Source: Maribacter aquivivus
Lineage (GTDB): Bacteria > Bacteroidota > Bacteroidia > Flavobacteriales > Flavobacteriaceae
DNA length: 64,000 nt
Reading direction: 5' to 3'
Assembly: GCF_900142175.1 (NCBI RefSeq)
Contig: NZ_FQZX01000001.1
Coordinates: forward strand, 1,922,001 to 1,986,000
Shown here: in pieces, positions 1 through 8,949 of the stretch
Layout: each line of letters starts with the position of its first letter
How positions within the stretch are numbered: position 1 is the stretch's first letter
Notes under the pieces: generated by a model
What the model was told of the DNA's origin: nothing
Seen by the model: only the letters and a program-made list of their open reading frames with translations
Databases searched by the model: none
Position numbers and translations under genes: made by a program

Positions 1-1
1 T

Positions 2-475
2 GTTCAATGGGCTTTAGATATGGATAGATCAGGACCCGTTAAGTATGTACCTCCAACAGATAAGAATGCTGTACGAGGATTAAAAATGTATTACGATAAT
101 GGTGTTGAAATGATACATGAAGATTTTGGCAGGGGATGGGGTGTACGTTTTATTGGTTCTGAAGGTACTATGGATGTAAGTAGGTCTTATTTAGAAACTA
201 CACCAGAAAATCTATTGTCTACAGATTTAACCAATGCAAAAGTGAAACTGTATAATACAGAGGGTAATCACTTAAAAGATTGGTTAGATGCTATGAAAAC
301 TAGAACGCAACCTATTTGTGATGTAGAAACAGGACATAGATCTGCAACTGTATGTAATATTGCCAATATTGCATATAATCTAGGAAGACCATTAGAATGG
401 AACCCAACAAAAGAGAAGTTCTTAAAAGATTCAGAAGCTAACAGAATGCGAGGTAGAAAAGCGCGTAAGTTCTAA
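2..475 (+). CDS. Gfo/Idh/MocA-family oxidoreductase, C-terminal part (cut by window edge)
   Basis: The frame is open to the left edge, so the first methionine at base 20 is internal and only the last ~157 residues are present. The fragment has the C-terminal alpha/beta domain typical of Gfo/Idh/MocA NAD(P)-dependent sugar dehydrogenases of Bacteroidota. Visible landmarks are a 'VRFIGSEGTMDVSR' strand-turn-strand, a 'HLKDWLDAMKTRTQPICDVETGHR' helix with the conserved substrate-side segment, and a basic tail (RMRGRKARKF). The Rossmann domain lies outside the window, so cofactor preference cannot be judged. The family oxidises or reduces a sugar hydroxyl. Many members in polysaccharide loci are exported through Tat, but the signal is not visible here. 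It ends 9 bases before the convergent AraC gene. The family call is firm; the substrate is unknown. Confidence 0.85.
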   Translation, partial: VQWALDMDRSGPVKYVPPTDKNAVRGLKMYYDNGVEMIHEDFGRGWGVRFIGSEGTMDVSRSYLETTPENLLSTDLTNAKVKLYNTEGNHLKDWLDAMKTRTQPICDVETGHRSATVCNIANIAYNLGRPLEWNPTKEKFLKDSEANRMRGRKARKF

Positions 476-484
476 ACTATCTAA

Positions 485-1354
485 TTATATATTCACCTGT
501 TCTTTTCTGAAAAAGGCAGGTGTTTTACCTGTATATTTTTTAAATAATCTTGAGAAATAAGAGATATTGTTTAAACCTACTTTTTCAGCTATTTCGTTTA
601 AAGAATCATTGGTTGTAAGAAGTAGTAATTGTGAACGCTCTATTCTTTTTTCTTGAATATATTTACTAGGTCCAGAACCATATAGTTCTTTAAAAAGTTT
701 TGAAAAATGATCCGGACTATAATTGCAGATTGCAGCTAGTTCAACTACTGTAATGGGTAAATGTAAATTTTTATTTATGTAGTTCAATATTTTTTGCATT
801 CCATAATCGGCAATCTGTATATTATTCTGCAGTTTGTAACTGGTTACAAATTTTGAGAAGAGTATGGTGAGTAAACCTTGGGTTTCTAAAAAGTCTTTTG
901 TACTCAATACTTCATTCTGCTTAATGAAATCTTGTAGAGTGGGTTTGTTATCATATGTTTTAGGATCACTATTTATAATTTCTCGATTACTGTTTAAAGC
1001 AAGTAATCGTTCAAAATATTTTTTGTCGTTTTCATCTGCTTCAATTTCATAATTAAAATCTTTTAGACTGTAGATAGATACGCCATTGTTTACTTCTTGT
1101 ATGAAGCTTATGTAAAATTGTTCATGGTAGTTGTCACATGAGTATTTTGCATAACAATAACTTGGTATCAAGTACATATAGCCTGGTTTTAAAGTAAATA
1201 CTTGATTGTTATGGTACACTTTTGCACTCCCTTTAGTGATATAGTACATACGCGTAAACGGGCTAATTACGTTTTCGAAATCCCAAGAACTATTAAGGTT
1301 GGCATAGCCAGTATTTAATAACGTTAAGCGTAAAGACTGCAGAATCTCTATCAT
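485..1354 (-). CDS. AraC-family transcriptional regulator
   Basis: The protein has 289 residues. Residues ~1-110 form a cupin-like sensor domain ('GSAKVYHNNQVFTLKPGYMYLIPS'), followed by a linker. Residues ~185-285 hold the paired helix-turn-helix domain: 'LPITVVELAAICNYSPDHFSKLFKELYGSGPSKYIQEKRIERSQLLL' is cut here by HTH1, and 'SLNEIAEKVGLNNISYFSRLFKKYTGKTPAFFRK' segments are the AraC signature. Such proteins usually sense a small sugar and bind direct repeats spaced about 21 bp. That is exactly the spacing of the tandem boxes found upstream of six genes in this window, so this regulator is a candidate for reading them, although a regulator outside the window is equally possible. It faces away from the operon starting at 1591. 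The family is certain; ligand and targets are inferred. Confidence 0.92.
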   Translation of the reverse strand: MIEILQSLRLTLLNTGYANLNSSWDFENVISPFTRMYYITKGSAKVYHNNQVFTLKPGYMYLIPSYCYAKYSCDNYHEQFYISFIQEVNNGVSIYSLKDFNYEIEADENDKKYFERLLALNSNREIINSDPKTYDNKPTLQDFIKQNEVLSTKDFLETQGLLTILFSKFVTSYKLQNNIQIADYGMQKILNYINKNLHLPITVVELAAICNYSPDHFSKLFKELYGSGPSKYIQEKRIERSQLLLLTTNDSLNEIAEKVGLNNISYFSRLFKKYTGKTPAFFRKEQVNI

Positions 1355-1502
1355 ATATTGGTCGGTAATTTATCTACTCAATAGATTTTTTAAAACTGAA
1401 TATCGTATTATTTAAATTTTCGCTTTTTACAAAAGGTGGACTTCAGGCATTAAAAATAGAGATTTTAGCTCAAAAATTAACTAGATATAATCTGAACATA
1501 TC

Positions 1503-1564
1503 GGAAATGTACAATTTTTGAACTGATTTGTTCTAAGCTTTAGGTTGTTGAAAACATATTTTTG
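1503..1564 (+). promoter_or_regulatory. Promoter of the DUF1553 operon with tandem boxes
   Basis: A -7 box TATTTTTG (1557-1564) matches the Bacteroidota TAnnTTTG element and ends 27 bases before the ATG at 1591. The proximal box TGATTTGTT (1524-1532) starts exactly 40 bp before the G at 1564. A degenerate copy, GGAAATGTA (1503-1511), lies 21 bp further up. This is the weakest member of the shared-box set, because the distal copy matches only 5 of the 8 fixed positions. Confidence 0.55.
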
Positions 1565-1590
1565 ATAGAATATTTATTTTACAATTTTTT

Positions 1591-4500
1591 ATGACAAAAA
1601 TCAGCAAACAAATAATATTTGGGATTTTAATTATGGTATTATCAGCTTGTGGTGGTCCGGAATTACCTGAATTAGTAGAAATAGCGTATGAAAAACTACC
1701 TGAAAACGTTGATTTCAATCAACATGTCAAGCCTATTTTGTCGGATAAGTGTTATTTGTGTCACGGTCCAGATAAAGGAAATATAAAAGGAGGTTTACAA
1801 CTTCATGAAGCATCATTTGCTTTTGGTGAGTTAAGCGAAAGCCCTGGTAAATTTGCAATAACTCCTGGAAATTTGAAGAAAAGTGAATTCTTTCAGCGTA
1901 TTATGACAGATGATCCAGATTTAATCATGCCGGCACCAAGTTCACATTTAACGCTTACAGAATATGAAAAAGCAGTTTTAATTAAATGGATAGAAGATGG
2001 CGCTGAATATAAAGAGCATTGGGCCTTCTTGAAACCTGAAGAATATAAAATCCCTAAAGTAGATATTAATGATTTGGTCGGAAATGAAATTGATAATTTC
2101 GTTTTAGCAAAACTAAAAGAGGTAAATCTATCGGCTTCTAAAAGAGCTGACAAAGAGGTATTATTACGTAGGGCTTCTTTTGATTTAATTGGTTTGCCGC
2201 CTACACCTGAAGAAATTAATACATTTTTAAAAGATACTTCACCCAACGCGTTCGAAAAACAAATAGATAGGCTCTTGGCCTCATCGCACTTTGGGGAGCA
2301 GATGACTTTAGATTGGATGGATGTTTCTCGTTATGCAGATACACATGGGTATAGTAATGATAAGTACAGAGATACATCGCCGTGGAGAGATTGGGTCATA
2401 AAATCTTTTAACGAAAATATGCCCTATGATGAATTTTTGACTTGGCAATTGGCTGGCGATTTATTTGAAAATCCAACTAGGGAACAAAAACTAGCAACAA
2501 CATTTAATCGTTTACATCCTCAGAATTTAGAGGGTGGTATTATAGATGAAGAATTTAGATCAGAATATGTTGCAGATAGAACAGCAACCGTAAGTCAAGG
2601 TATCTTAGGTTTATCTTATGCCTGTGCAAAATGTCATGATCACAAGTACGATCCTATCTCTCAAAAGAACTATTATGAGATGTATAGTTTTTTCAATAAC
2701 ATAGATGAAACAGGATTGATTCCTTGGGATTTGGCAACCCCTGTACCTGCTATGTTATTACCTACAGAAGAACAAGAGGGAGTTTTGGCCTATTTAGATG
2801 AAATTGTTAAAACAAGTGAGAAAAGGTTATCCAATACCGTACTTACAGAGGGTCAAAAAGCTGAAGAATGGTTGGCTAGTAATGCCTATCAAAAAACACC
2901 TTTAAACGTTAAACCTAACGGTTTAGTAGCTGCATTTAATTTTGATAATCAGAATCTAGTAAATACAATTGGCGGTAATGGTAAAAACCATATTAGAATG
3001 CGCCAAGAGTTTGTAGATGACGAAAAAGCGGTGTTCAAAAAAGGAGTATCTGGAAAAGGTTTGTCGATGGACGGAGATACGTGGCTTGATTTGGATAAGA
3101 TTGGAATTTACAAACGAAACCAACCTTTCAGTATTTCAATACAAGTATTCATTCCAAAAGACCTGGAGACCGGTGTTATATTCCATAAAATGAATAGCTC
3201 TGAACTACATGCTTTCAGAGGCTATCACCTAAAAATAAAAGAGAATAAAATAGAGGCTTTACTAGCTCATGTATATCCTGATAATGCTATTGTTATAGAA
3301 TCTTTAAACGATGTGCCTAAAGAAAAATGGATTCAGTTAACAATGACTTATGATGGGTCTAGTAAGGCAGATGGTATAGCTATTTATCAAGATGGTGAAA
3401 AACTAAAGACCAAAACAACATTCGATAATCTTTATAAAGATATCGTATTTAATGGTTTACAATTGTATGGAGATGAGAGTCCTAAACTAGAACCAGGCTT
3501 AAGAGTAGGTGCTATTTGGAGGGATAAAGGTATTCGGGGTGCCGTAATTGATAATTTATTGGTGTTCAATAAAGAAATCTCTGCGATAGAAGTTTTACAG
3601 ATCAGTAATACTGAGAAACTGAAAGAATTGCAGAAAAAGCCATTTTCTAATTTGAATGACATAGAAAAGCAACAGTTAACACAATACTTTTTAAACACGA
3701 AATCTAAAGAATATGCATCTGTACTTAAAGATGTAGAGCTTAAGCGAGAGGCATTGGTAGATAGTGTTGAAGGTGTTAAACAGATTATGGTAATGAAAGA
3801 GCGTAAGACGCCGCGTCAAGCCTATATTTTGGATCGTGGAAATTATGATTCTCCCACCGATTCGGTTTTTCCTAATGTGCCTGAAGACATTTTACCATGG
3901 AAAAAAGAATGGTCTAAAAATAGATTAGGATTAGCTAAGTGGATAACAGATAAAGACAATCCTTTAACGGCAAGAGTAACGGTAAATAGATATTGGCAAA
4001 ATTTATTTGGTAGAGGATTAGTGCTAAGTTCAGAAGATTTTGGAAATCAAGGTGACTTACCTAGCCATCCTAAACTTTTAGACTGGTTGGCTATTCGTTT
4101 TGTAGACTCGGGTTGGGATGTAAAGGCGTTATTGAAAACCATGATGTTGTCAAGAACATACCAACAGAGTTCGGTTATAAGTGAAGAGCTTCTTGCGGTC
4201 GATGGTGAAAATAAGTGGTTGTCTCGCGGACCATCAACACGTCTTTCTGGTGAAATGCTTAGAGATAATGCTTTATATGCTTCTGGTCTTTTAAATGAAA
4301 AAATTGGAGGGGAGAGCGTAAAACCATATCAACCTGACGGTTTATGGAAAGTGAATGGAGACACTTATGTACAAGATGGGGAAGAAGGTCTATATAGAAG
4401 AAGTATGTATACTATTTGGAAGAGAACGGTACCCAACCCAACTATAGCCACTTTTGATGCTCCCACAAGAGACTTATGTTCTTCAAGAAGACAGAAAACC

Positions 4501-4845
4501 AACACACCGCTACAGGCGCTGGTAATTTTGAATGACCCAACGTATATAGAGGCTTCAAGAGTACTGGGCAAACGAATTTCTGAAGCTACTTCTATTGAGA
4601 CGGGTATTCGTTCAGCATTTATAAAACTGACGGGTAGAGAACCTAATCAACAAGAATTATCATTATTGTTGAACCTACAGAAAGAAGAGTATTCGAAATT
4701 TCAGAAGAACATTGATAAAACAAAGGGCTGGATAAATACAGGTGCTTTTAAATTAAGCGAAGCAGATGACAAAGCCCTTATTGCTGCAAATGCAGTAGTG
4801 GCAAGTACTATTATGAATGCAGATGCCACCATCACAAAAAGATAA
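1591..4845 (+). CDS. DUF1549/DUF1553 haem-binding lipoprotein with LamG insert
   Basis: The protein has 1084 residues. A lipoprotein signal ends at 'MVLSACGG' (Cys ~20). The first CxxCH haem motif, CYLCH at ~residue 54, lies in a planctomycete-type cytochrome (PSCyt1) domain. DUF1549 (PSCyt2) follows at ~residues 170-375, with 'RRASFDLIGLPPTPEEI' and a second CxxCH in 'CAKCHDHKYDP'. Residues ~470-680 look like a LamG/concanavalin fold (repeated 'GLSMDGDTWLDLD', 'WIQLTMTYDG'). DUF1553 makes up the C-terminus ('NPLTARVTVNRYWQNLFGRG'). The biochemical role of this family is not established; c-type haem and a lectin-like insert suggest periplasmic electron transfer on a carbohydrate. It heads an operon with the DUF1501 gene 26 bases downstream, the usual pairing for these two families. 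Confidence 0.9.
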   Translation: MTKISKQIIFGILIMVLSACGGPELPELVEIAYEKLPENVDFNQHVKPILSDKCYLCHGPDKGNIKGGLQLHEASFAFGELSESPGKFAITPGNLKKSEFFQRIMTDDPDLIMPAPSSHLTLTEYEKAVLIKWIEDGAEYKEHWAFLKPEEYKIPKVDINDLVGNEIDNFVLAKLKEVNLSASKRADKEVLLRRASFDLIGLPPTPEEINTFLKDTSPNAFEKQIDRLLASSHFGEQMTLDWMDVSRYADTHGYSNDKYRDTSPWRDWVIKSFNENMPYDEFLTWQLAGDLFENPTREQKLATTFNRLHPQNLEGGIIDEEFRSEYVADRTATVSQGILGLSYACAKCHDHKYDPISQKNYYEMYSFFNNIDETGLIPWDLATPVPAMLLPTEEQEGVLAYLDEIVKTSEKRLSNTVLTEGQKAEEWLASNAYQKTPLNVKPNGLVAAFNFDNQNLVNTIGGNGKNHIRMRQEFVDDEKAVFKKGVSGKGLSMDGDTWLDLDKIGIYKRNQPFSISIQVFIPKDLETGVIFHKMNSSELHAFRGYHLKIKENKIEALLAHVYPDNAIVIESLNDVPKEKWIQLTMTYDGSSKADGIAIYQDGEKLKTKTTFDNLYKDIVFNGLQLYGDESPKLEPGLRVGAIWRDKGIRGAVIDNLLVFNKEISAIEVLQISNTEKLKELQKKPFSNLNDIEKQQLTQYFLNTKSKEYASVLKDVELKREALVDSVEGVKQIMVMKERKTPRQAYILDRGNYDSPTDSVFPNVPEDILPWKKEWSKNRLGLAKWITDKDNPLTARVTVNRYWQNLFGRGLVLSSEDFGNQGDLPSHPKLLDWLAIRFVDSGWDVKALLKTMMLSRTYQQSSVISEELLAVDGENKWLSRGPSTRLSGEMLRDNALYASGLLNEKIGGESVKPYQPDGLWKVNGDTYVQDGEEGLYRRSMYTIWKRTVPNPTIATFDAPTRDLCSSRRQKTNTPLQALVILNDPTYIEASRVLGKRISEATSIETGIRSAFIKLTGREPNQQELSLLLNLQKEEYSKFQKNIDKTKGWINTGAFKLSEADDKALIAANAVVASTIMNADATITKR

Positions 4846-4871
4846 ATTGGTAACCTTATAAGTATAAAACT

Positions 4872-6386
4872 ATGTGTAACGATCATCAACATAAATTAAG
4901 GTCTAATAATAAAGATTTACAAAAACTAGAAAGTCAGCTAGACAGAAGACATTTCTTAAAGAGAACTTCTTTGGGTATTGGAGCTCTTGCTTTAGGTAGT
5001 CTTTTGGGTACAGAAAAATTATTTGCCGGTATTGGAAAGGACAGTGCTCCCGAAGATATTTTAAAGGCATACAATAAGAATAGATTAGGATTGCCACATC
5101 ATTTACCAAAGGCGAAGAGAATCATCTACCTTTTTCAAAGTGGCGGACCATCACAAATGGATCTCTTCGATTACAAGCCAAAACTTTCAGATATGTTCGG
5201 TAAAGAACTACCTGATTCTGTAATGAGCGGTCAACGCTTAACTGGTATGAGCGGTAACCAAAGTACCTTACCTATTGCACCATCAACTTTTAATTTTAAA
5301 CAATATGGAGAGTCAAGAGCTTGGGTAAGTGATGCTATGCCATATTTATCTGAGGTGGTAGACGAATTATGTTTTATAAAGGGTATGCAGACCGATCAAA
5401 TTAATCATACACCAGCAATTACTTTTATGCAAACGGGTAATCAGTTACCGGGCAGACCGTCTATTGGTTCTTGGTTAAGTTATGGTCTTGGTTCTGATAA
5501 TGAAAACCTACCTACATTTATTACGTTGGTTTCTAAAAATGGAAAGGGACAACCGTTAAAAGCTAGTTTGTGGGGTAATGGATTTCTGCCAACAGAACAT
5601 CAAGGGGTGCAGTTTAGATCGGGTAAAGATCCGGTTTTATACCTAAGTGACCCCGAAAATTATGATGGTAATGATCGTAGACATATGTTAGATTATTTAG
5701 GAGATTTAAATAATTTACAACATGATGCTTATGGTGATCCAGAAATTCAGGCTAGAATGTCGCAATATGAAATGGCTTTTAAAATGCAAACTTCGGTACC
5801 TGAAGTTTCAGATTTATCAGATGAGTCAGAAAGTACTTTTGAGATGTACGGCAAAGATAGTAGAGACCCAGGTACTTATGCAGCCAACTGCCTAATGGCA
5901 AGAAAACTTTTAGAAAAAGGCGTAAAATTTGTGCAATTATACCATCAAGGTTGGGATCAGCACAACTACTGCCCAGGTGGGGTTAAAAGTCAATCTAAGA
6001 AAACAGATCAGGCAACAGCGGCTCTAATAAAAGATTTAAAGCAACGTGGTATGCTAGACGACACCTTAGTAGTTTGGGGTGGCGAGTTTGGTAGAACTGT
6101 ATATTCACAAGGGCAATTAACTAAAGAAAATTATGGTCGAGATCACCATCCTAAAGCATTTACCATGTGGATGGCGGGTGCTGGCGTAAAACCTGGTTTC
6201 ACTTTTGGCGAGACTGATGATTTTAGTTATAACGTAGTTAAAGATCCAGTGCATGTGCATGATTTTCATGCTACACTTTTACACCTGTTTGGTGTTGATC
6301 ATGAACGGTTAACGTTTAAACACCAAGGTAGACGCTACCGATTAACCGATGTTCATGGTAACGTAGTTAAAGATTTATTAACCTAA
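4872..6386 (+). CDS. DUF1501 family exported protein
   Basis: The protein has 504 residues. It belongs to the DUF1501 family, which shares the alkaline-phosphatase/sulfatase superfamily fold. A twin-arginine type signal is seen at residues ~25-50 ('RRHFLKRTSLGIGALALGS'). Core motifs include 'RIIYLFQSGGPSQMDLFDYKP' near residue 80, 'HTPAITFMQTGNQLPGRPSIGSWLSYGLG', 'LYHQGWDQH' and the C-terminal 'VVWGGEFGRT...GRDHHPKAFTMWMAGAGVKPG', where the His/Asp residues probably bind metal. DUF1501 genes are nearly always found beside DUF1553 genes, as here. The start at 4872 leaves ~24 residues before the Tat motif, a common arrangement in the family. Function is unknown; a metal-dependent periplasmic enzyme working with the preceding cytochrome is the likely role. 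Confidence 0.9.
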   Translation: MCNDHQHKLRSNNKDLQKLESQLDRRHFLKRTSLGIGALALGSLLGTEKLFAGIGKDSAPEDILKAYNKNRLGLPHHLPKAKRIIYLFQSGGPSQMDLFDYKPKLSDMFGKELPDSVMSGQRLTGMSGNQSTLPIAPSTFNFKQYGESRAWVSDAMPYLSEVVDELCFIKGMQTDQINHTPAITFMQTGNQLPGRPSIGSWLSYGLGSDNENLPTFITLVSKNGKGQPLKASLWGNGFLPTEHQGVQFRSGKDPVLYLSDPENYDGNDRRHMLDYLGDLNNLQHDAYGDPEIQARMSQYEMAFKMQTSVPEVSDLSDESESTFEMYGKDSRDPGTYAANCLMARKLLEKGVKFVQLYHQGWDQHNYCPGGVKSQSKKTDQATAALIKDLKQRGMLDDTLVVWGGEFGRTVYSQGQLTKENYGRDHHPKAFTMWMAGAGVKPGFTFGETDDFSYNVVKDPVHVHDFHATLLHLFGVDHERLTFKHQGRRYRLTDVHGNVVKDLLT

Positions 6387-6404
6387 TAATCAACCAATAC
6401 ACTT

Positions 6405-7511
6405 ATGCCAACCAGAAGAAATTTCATAAAAAAAACCTCCATTGCAGGAGCAGCGTTAACGACTGTGCCTTCCTTTGGGTTCAATATTCTAAAGAAAAAT
6501 AAGCCAGAAGAAATTATCTTAGGTCATGGCGATTATAGATACAAGGTGAATAATAATTGGGCTCAAATAAGTTCGGTTAGAACGCCATTGCTTAACTGTC
6601 ATGAAATGCAAATGGATAGTAAAGGGCGTTTAATTATGATTGGGGATCACCCACAGAACAATGTATTGATTTTTGATAAATCTGGAAAATTATTAGACTA
6701 TTGGGGTACAGCATATCCTGGTGGTCATGGTTTAACTATTTCTAACGAAGGAGGCGAAGATTTTTTGTTCTTGGCAGATTCTGGGTGGTACCTAAATAAA
6801 ACAGGAAGCTGGACCAAGCATAATGGTAGAATTTCAAAAACTACGATGGACGGGAAGGTTCTATTTGATATTGGGCACCCTCAAACTATTGGTGTTTATG
6901 AACCAGGATTAAATTTTTGTCCTACTGAAGTTGCCGTTGGTCCTAATGGTGATATCTATGTTGCAGACGGTTATGGGCAAGATTTTATTCTACAGTATAA
7001 TTATAAAGGCGAGTTTATTCGTAAATGGGGCGGCCATGATAATGAAGATGCAAATTATAATCTTCAAAATGCACATGGTGTAGCAATAGATTACAGAGAA
7101 AAAAATAATCCAATGGTTGTTTGTACTTCTAGAAATGAACAATCGTTTAAGTGGTTTACTTTAGAAGGTAAATATGTTAAGACACTTAAACTACCTAATA
7201 TGCAAGTATGTAGACCTGTCTTTGATGATGTTAATTTATACGCAGGGGTATGCTGGTCTCAACCTAAAGTTGGGAAAACAAATTGGAAAGATCATACTGG
7301 TTTTGTTACCATTTTAGAGAATGACAAAGTAGTTTCTAACCCAGGTGGTACAACTCCAGAATATAAAAACGGTGAATTGCAAAAATCATATCAATTAGAG
7401 AATAAACCTATTCTTCATGGTCATGATGTTTGTGTAGATGAAGATAAAAATTTATACATATGTCAATGGAATGCGAATAAGACAGCACCTATTAAATTAG
7501 AACGCGTTTAA
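6405..7511 (+). CDS. Tat-exported NHL/six-bladed beta-propeller protein
   Basis: The protein has 368 residues and begins with a short Tat signal ('TRRNFIKKTSIAGAALTTVPSFGF'). The body consists of NHL-type propeller repeats ('GPNGDIYVADGYGQDFILQYNYKGEFIRKWGG', cut here, and 'DSKGRLIMIGDHPQNNVLIFD'). The C-terminus repeats 'HGHDVCVDEDKNLYICQWNANKTAP', closing the ring. Propellers of this type include peptidyl-hydroxyglycine lyases and sugar-binding or lactonase-like proteins, but no catalytic set can be assigned. It lies 18 bases after the DUF1501 gene and 21 before the DUF2231 gene, so it is co-transcribed with the cytochrome cassette. A Tat route suggests folding, perhaps with a metal, before export. 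Confidence 0.8.
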   Translation: MPTRRNFIKKTSIAGAALTTVPSFGFNILKKNKPEEIILGHGDYRYKVNNNWAQISSVRTPLLNCHEMQMDSKGRLIMIGDHPQNNVLIFDKSGKLLDYWGTAYPGGHGLTISNEGGEDFLFLADSGWYLNKTGSWTKHNGRISKTTMDGKVLFDIGHPQTIGVYEPGLNFCPTEVAVGPNGDIYVADGYGQDFILQYNYKGEFIRKWGGHDNEDANYNLQNAHGVAIDYREKNNPMVVCTSRNEQSFKWFTLEGKYVKTLKLPNMQVCRPVFDDVNLYAGVCWSQPKVGKTNWKDHTGFVTILENDKVVSNPGGTTPEYKNGELQKSYQLENKPILHGHDVCVDEDKNLYICQWNANKTAPIKLERV

Positions 7512-7532
7512 GGTAATTTTGAAAAATTTATT

Positions 7533-8924
7533 ATGGATAATAGTGTTCCAGATTTTGTATTGTTTTTAGGTAGGTTTCATCCGCTTGTTGTGCATTTGCC
7601 AATTGGTTTTTTATTTTTCGCATTTGTTCTAGAAGTTTTTAGCAGATGGAAAAAAAATCCTGTTTTAACCTCTGGTATTCCTTTAGCCTTATTTTTAGGT
7701 GGACTTAGTGGTGTCGTTGCTTGTATATTAGGGTATATGTTGTCTCTAAGTGGCGATTATGAAGAAGCAGCTTTAGATACCCACTTTTGGTTCGGTATTG
7801 CAACTACCGCAATTGCTTTTTTAGCATGGCTCATACGGATTGAAAAAATAAAAATTTCTAGTTTAAAAAAGCTACAGCCAAATATTGCATTTCTTACGCT
7901 ATTGGTAATACTGTTAAGTGTTACCGGTCATTATGGTGGTAACCTTACCCATGGTAGTGATTATTTGGTGAAATATATGCCTTTTGGCGGTGCAGAAGAA
8001 GAGGAGCTTGTTGCGGTAACTAAGGTAGAAGATGCTGAGGTTTTTGGTCATTTGGTTAATCCTATTTTGCAGAATAAATGTGCAAGCTGCCATAATTCAA
8101 GTAAAAAGAAAGGTGGACTTTCTATTGCTGATAGTGTATCTATCCTTGATGGTGGAAAAAACGGGGAGGTAATAATTGCTGGGGATGCCCTGAATTCTGA
8201 AATGCTAAAAAGAGTATTATTAGACCCGCACGATGATGATTTTATGCCTCCAGAAGGTAAAACACCATTGACCGAAGAAGAGATAGCTATATTAACGTAT
8301 TGGATCGATAATGCGCAAGCGAATTTTAAAACTAAAGTTGCTTCTGTAGAAACTGATGAAATTGTAACGGGTATTGCTAGTACTATGTTAGGGTTGTCAG
8401 CGGGTTCTTCAAGTGGTTCAGAAATACCTATACCGAGTGTGAGTTTAGTTTCAGATGATAAAATAATTGAGCTACAGGCAGAAGGTTTTAGGTTACGTGA
8501 ACTTGCATTTGAATCTGGGTTGTATGAAGCTGTATTAGCGCCAAATTCAAATGAAAATGGTACACCCGATGCGATGTCCAAAAAACTCGAAAAATTACTT
8601 TCTATAAAAGAAAATATTCTTTGGTTGTCATTAGAGAATAATCAAATAAAAGATGATCATGTAAAATTGATTTCCCAATTCCCTAATATTCAGAAATTGA
8701 AATTGAACGATAATCCGTTATCAGATAATGCAGTTGAGCAATTGATTAAATTAGAAAATTTGACAAGTGTAAATCTGTTAGGGACTGAAATAACCTCTAA
8801 AAGTATCCCTTCTTTTTCTGAAATGAAGCAGCTTAAATATGCCTATGTTTGGAAAACGAATATTAAAAAAGAGGATATAGTAAAAGTATTGATCAATGAT
8901 TATCCTAAAATTATAATCGATTAA
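7533..8924 (+). CDS. DUF2231 membrane protein with c-type cytochrome and leucine-rich C-terminus
   Basis: The protein has 463 residues. The first ~150 form four hydrophobic helices with 'LGRFHPLVVHLPIGFLFFAF' (DUF2231, conserved His residues) and 'TGHYGGNLTHGSDYLVKYMP', a common haem-b/quinone-type membrane anchor. A PSCyt1-like domain with one CxxCH (CASCH, ~residue 184) and 'DDDFMPPEGKTPLTEEEIAILTYWI' follows. The C-terminal third has leucine-rich repeats ('LSLENNQIKDDHVKLISQFPNIQKLKLNDNPLSDNAV' in pieces). Membrane helices with a haem domain suggest an electron outlet from the DUF1553/DUF1501 proteins into the membrane. This is an inference from architecture and operon position; the family has no established activity. 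Confidence 0.85.
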   Translation: MDNSVPDFVLFLGRFHPLVVHLPIGFLFFAFVLEVFSRWKKNPVLTSGIPLALFLGGLSGVVACILGYMLSLSGDYEEAALDTHFWFGIATTAIAFLAWLIRIEKIKISSLKKLQPNIAFLTLLVILLSVTGHYGGNLTHGSDYLVKYMPFGGAEEEELVAVTKVEDAEVFGHLVNPILQNKCASCHNSSKKKGGLSIADSVSILDGGKNGEVIIAGDALNSEMLKRVLLDPHDDDFMPPEGKTPLTEEEIAILTYWIDNAQANFKTKVASVETDEIVTGIASTMLGLSAGSSSGSEIPIPSVSLVSDDKIIELQAEGFRLRELAFESGLYEAVLAPNSNENGTPDAMSKKLEKLLSIKENILWLSLENNQIKDDHVKLISQFPNIQKLKLNDNPLSDNAVEQLIKLENLTSVNLLGTEITSKSIPSFSEMKQLKYAYVWKTNIKKEDIVKVLINDYPKIIID

Positions 8925-8949
8925 AAATTAAATAGGAGCACTAAATCGC

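Noticed and set aside
864..1052. Opposite-strand open frames inside the large genes, for example 864-1052 or 8048-8581
   Set aside because: They overlap clear family proteins in the other strand, have no recognisable domain or signal, and are shadows of real coding sequence.
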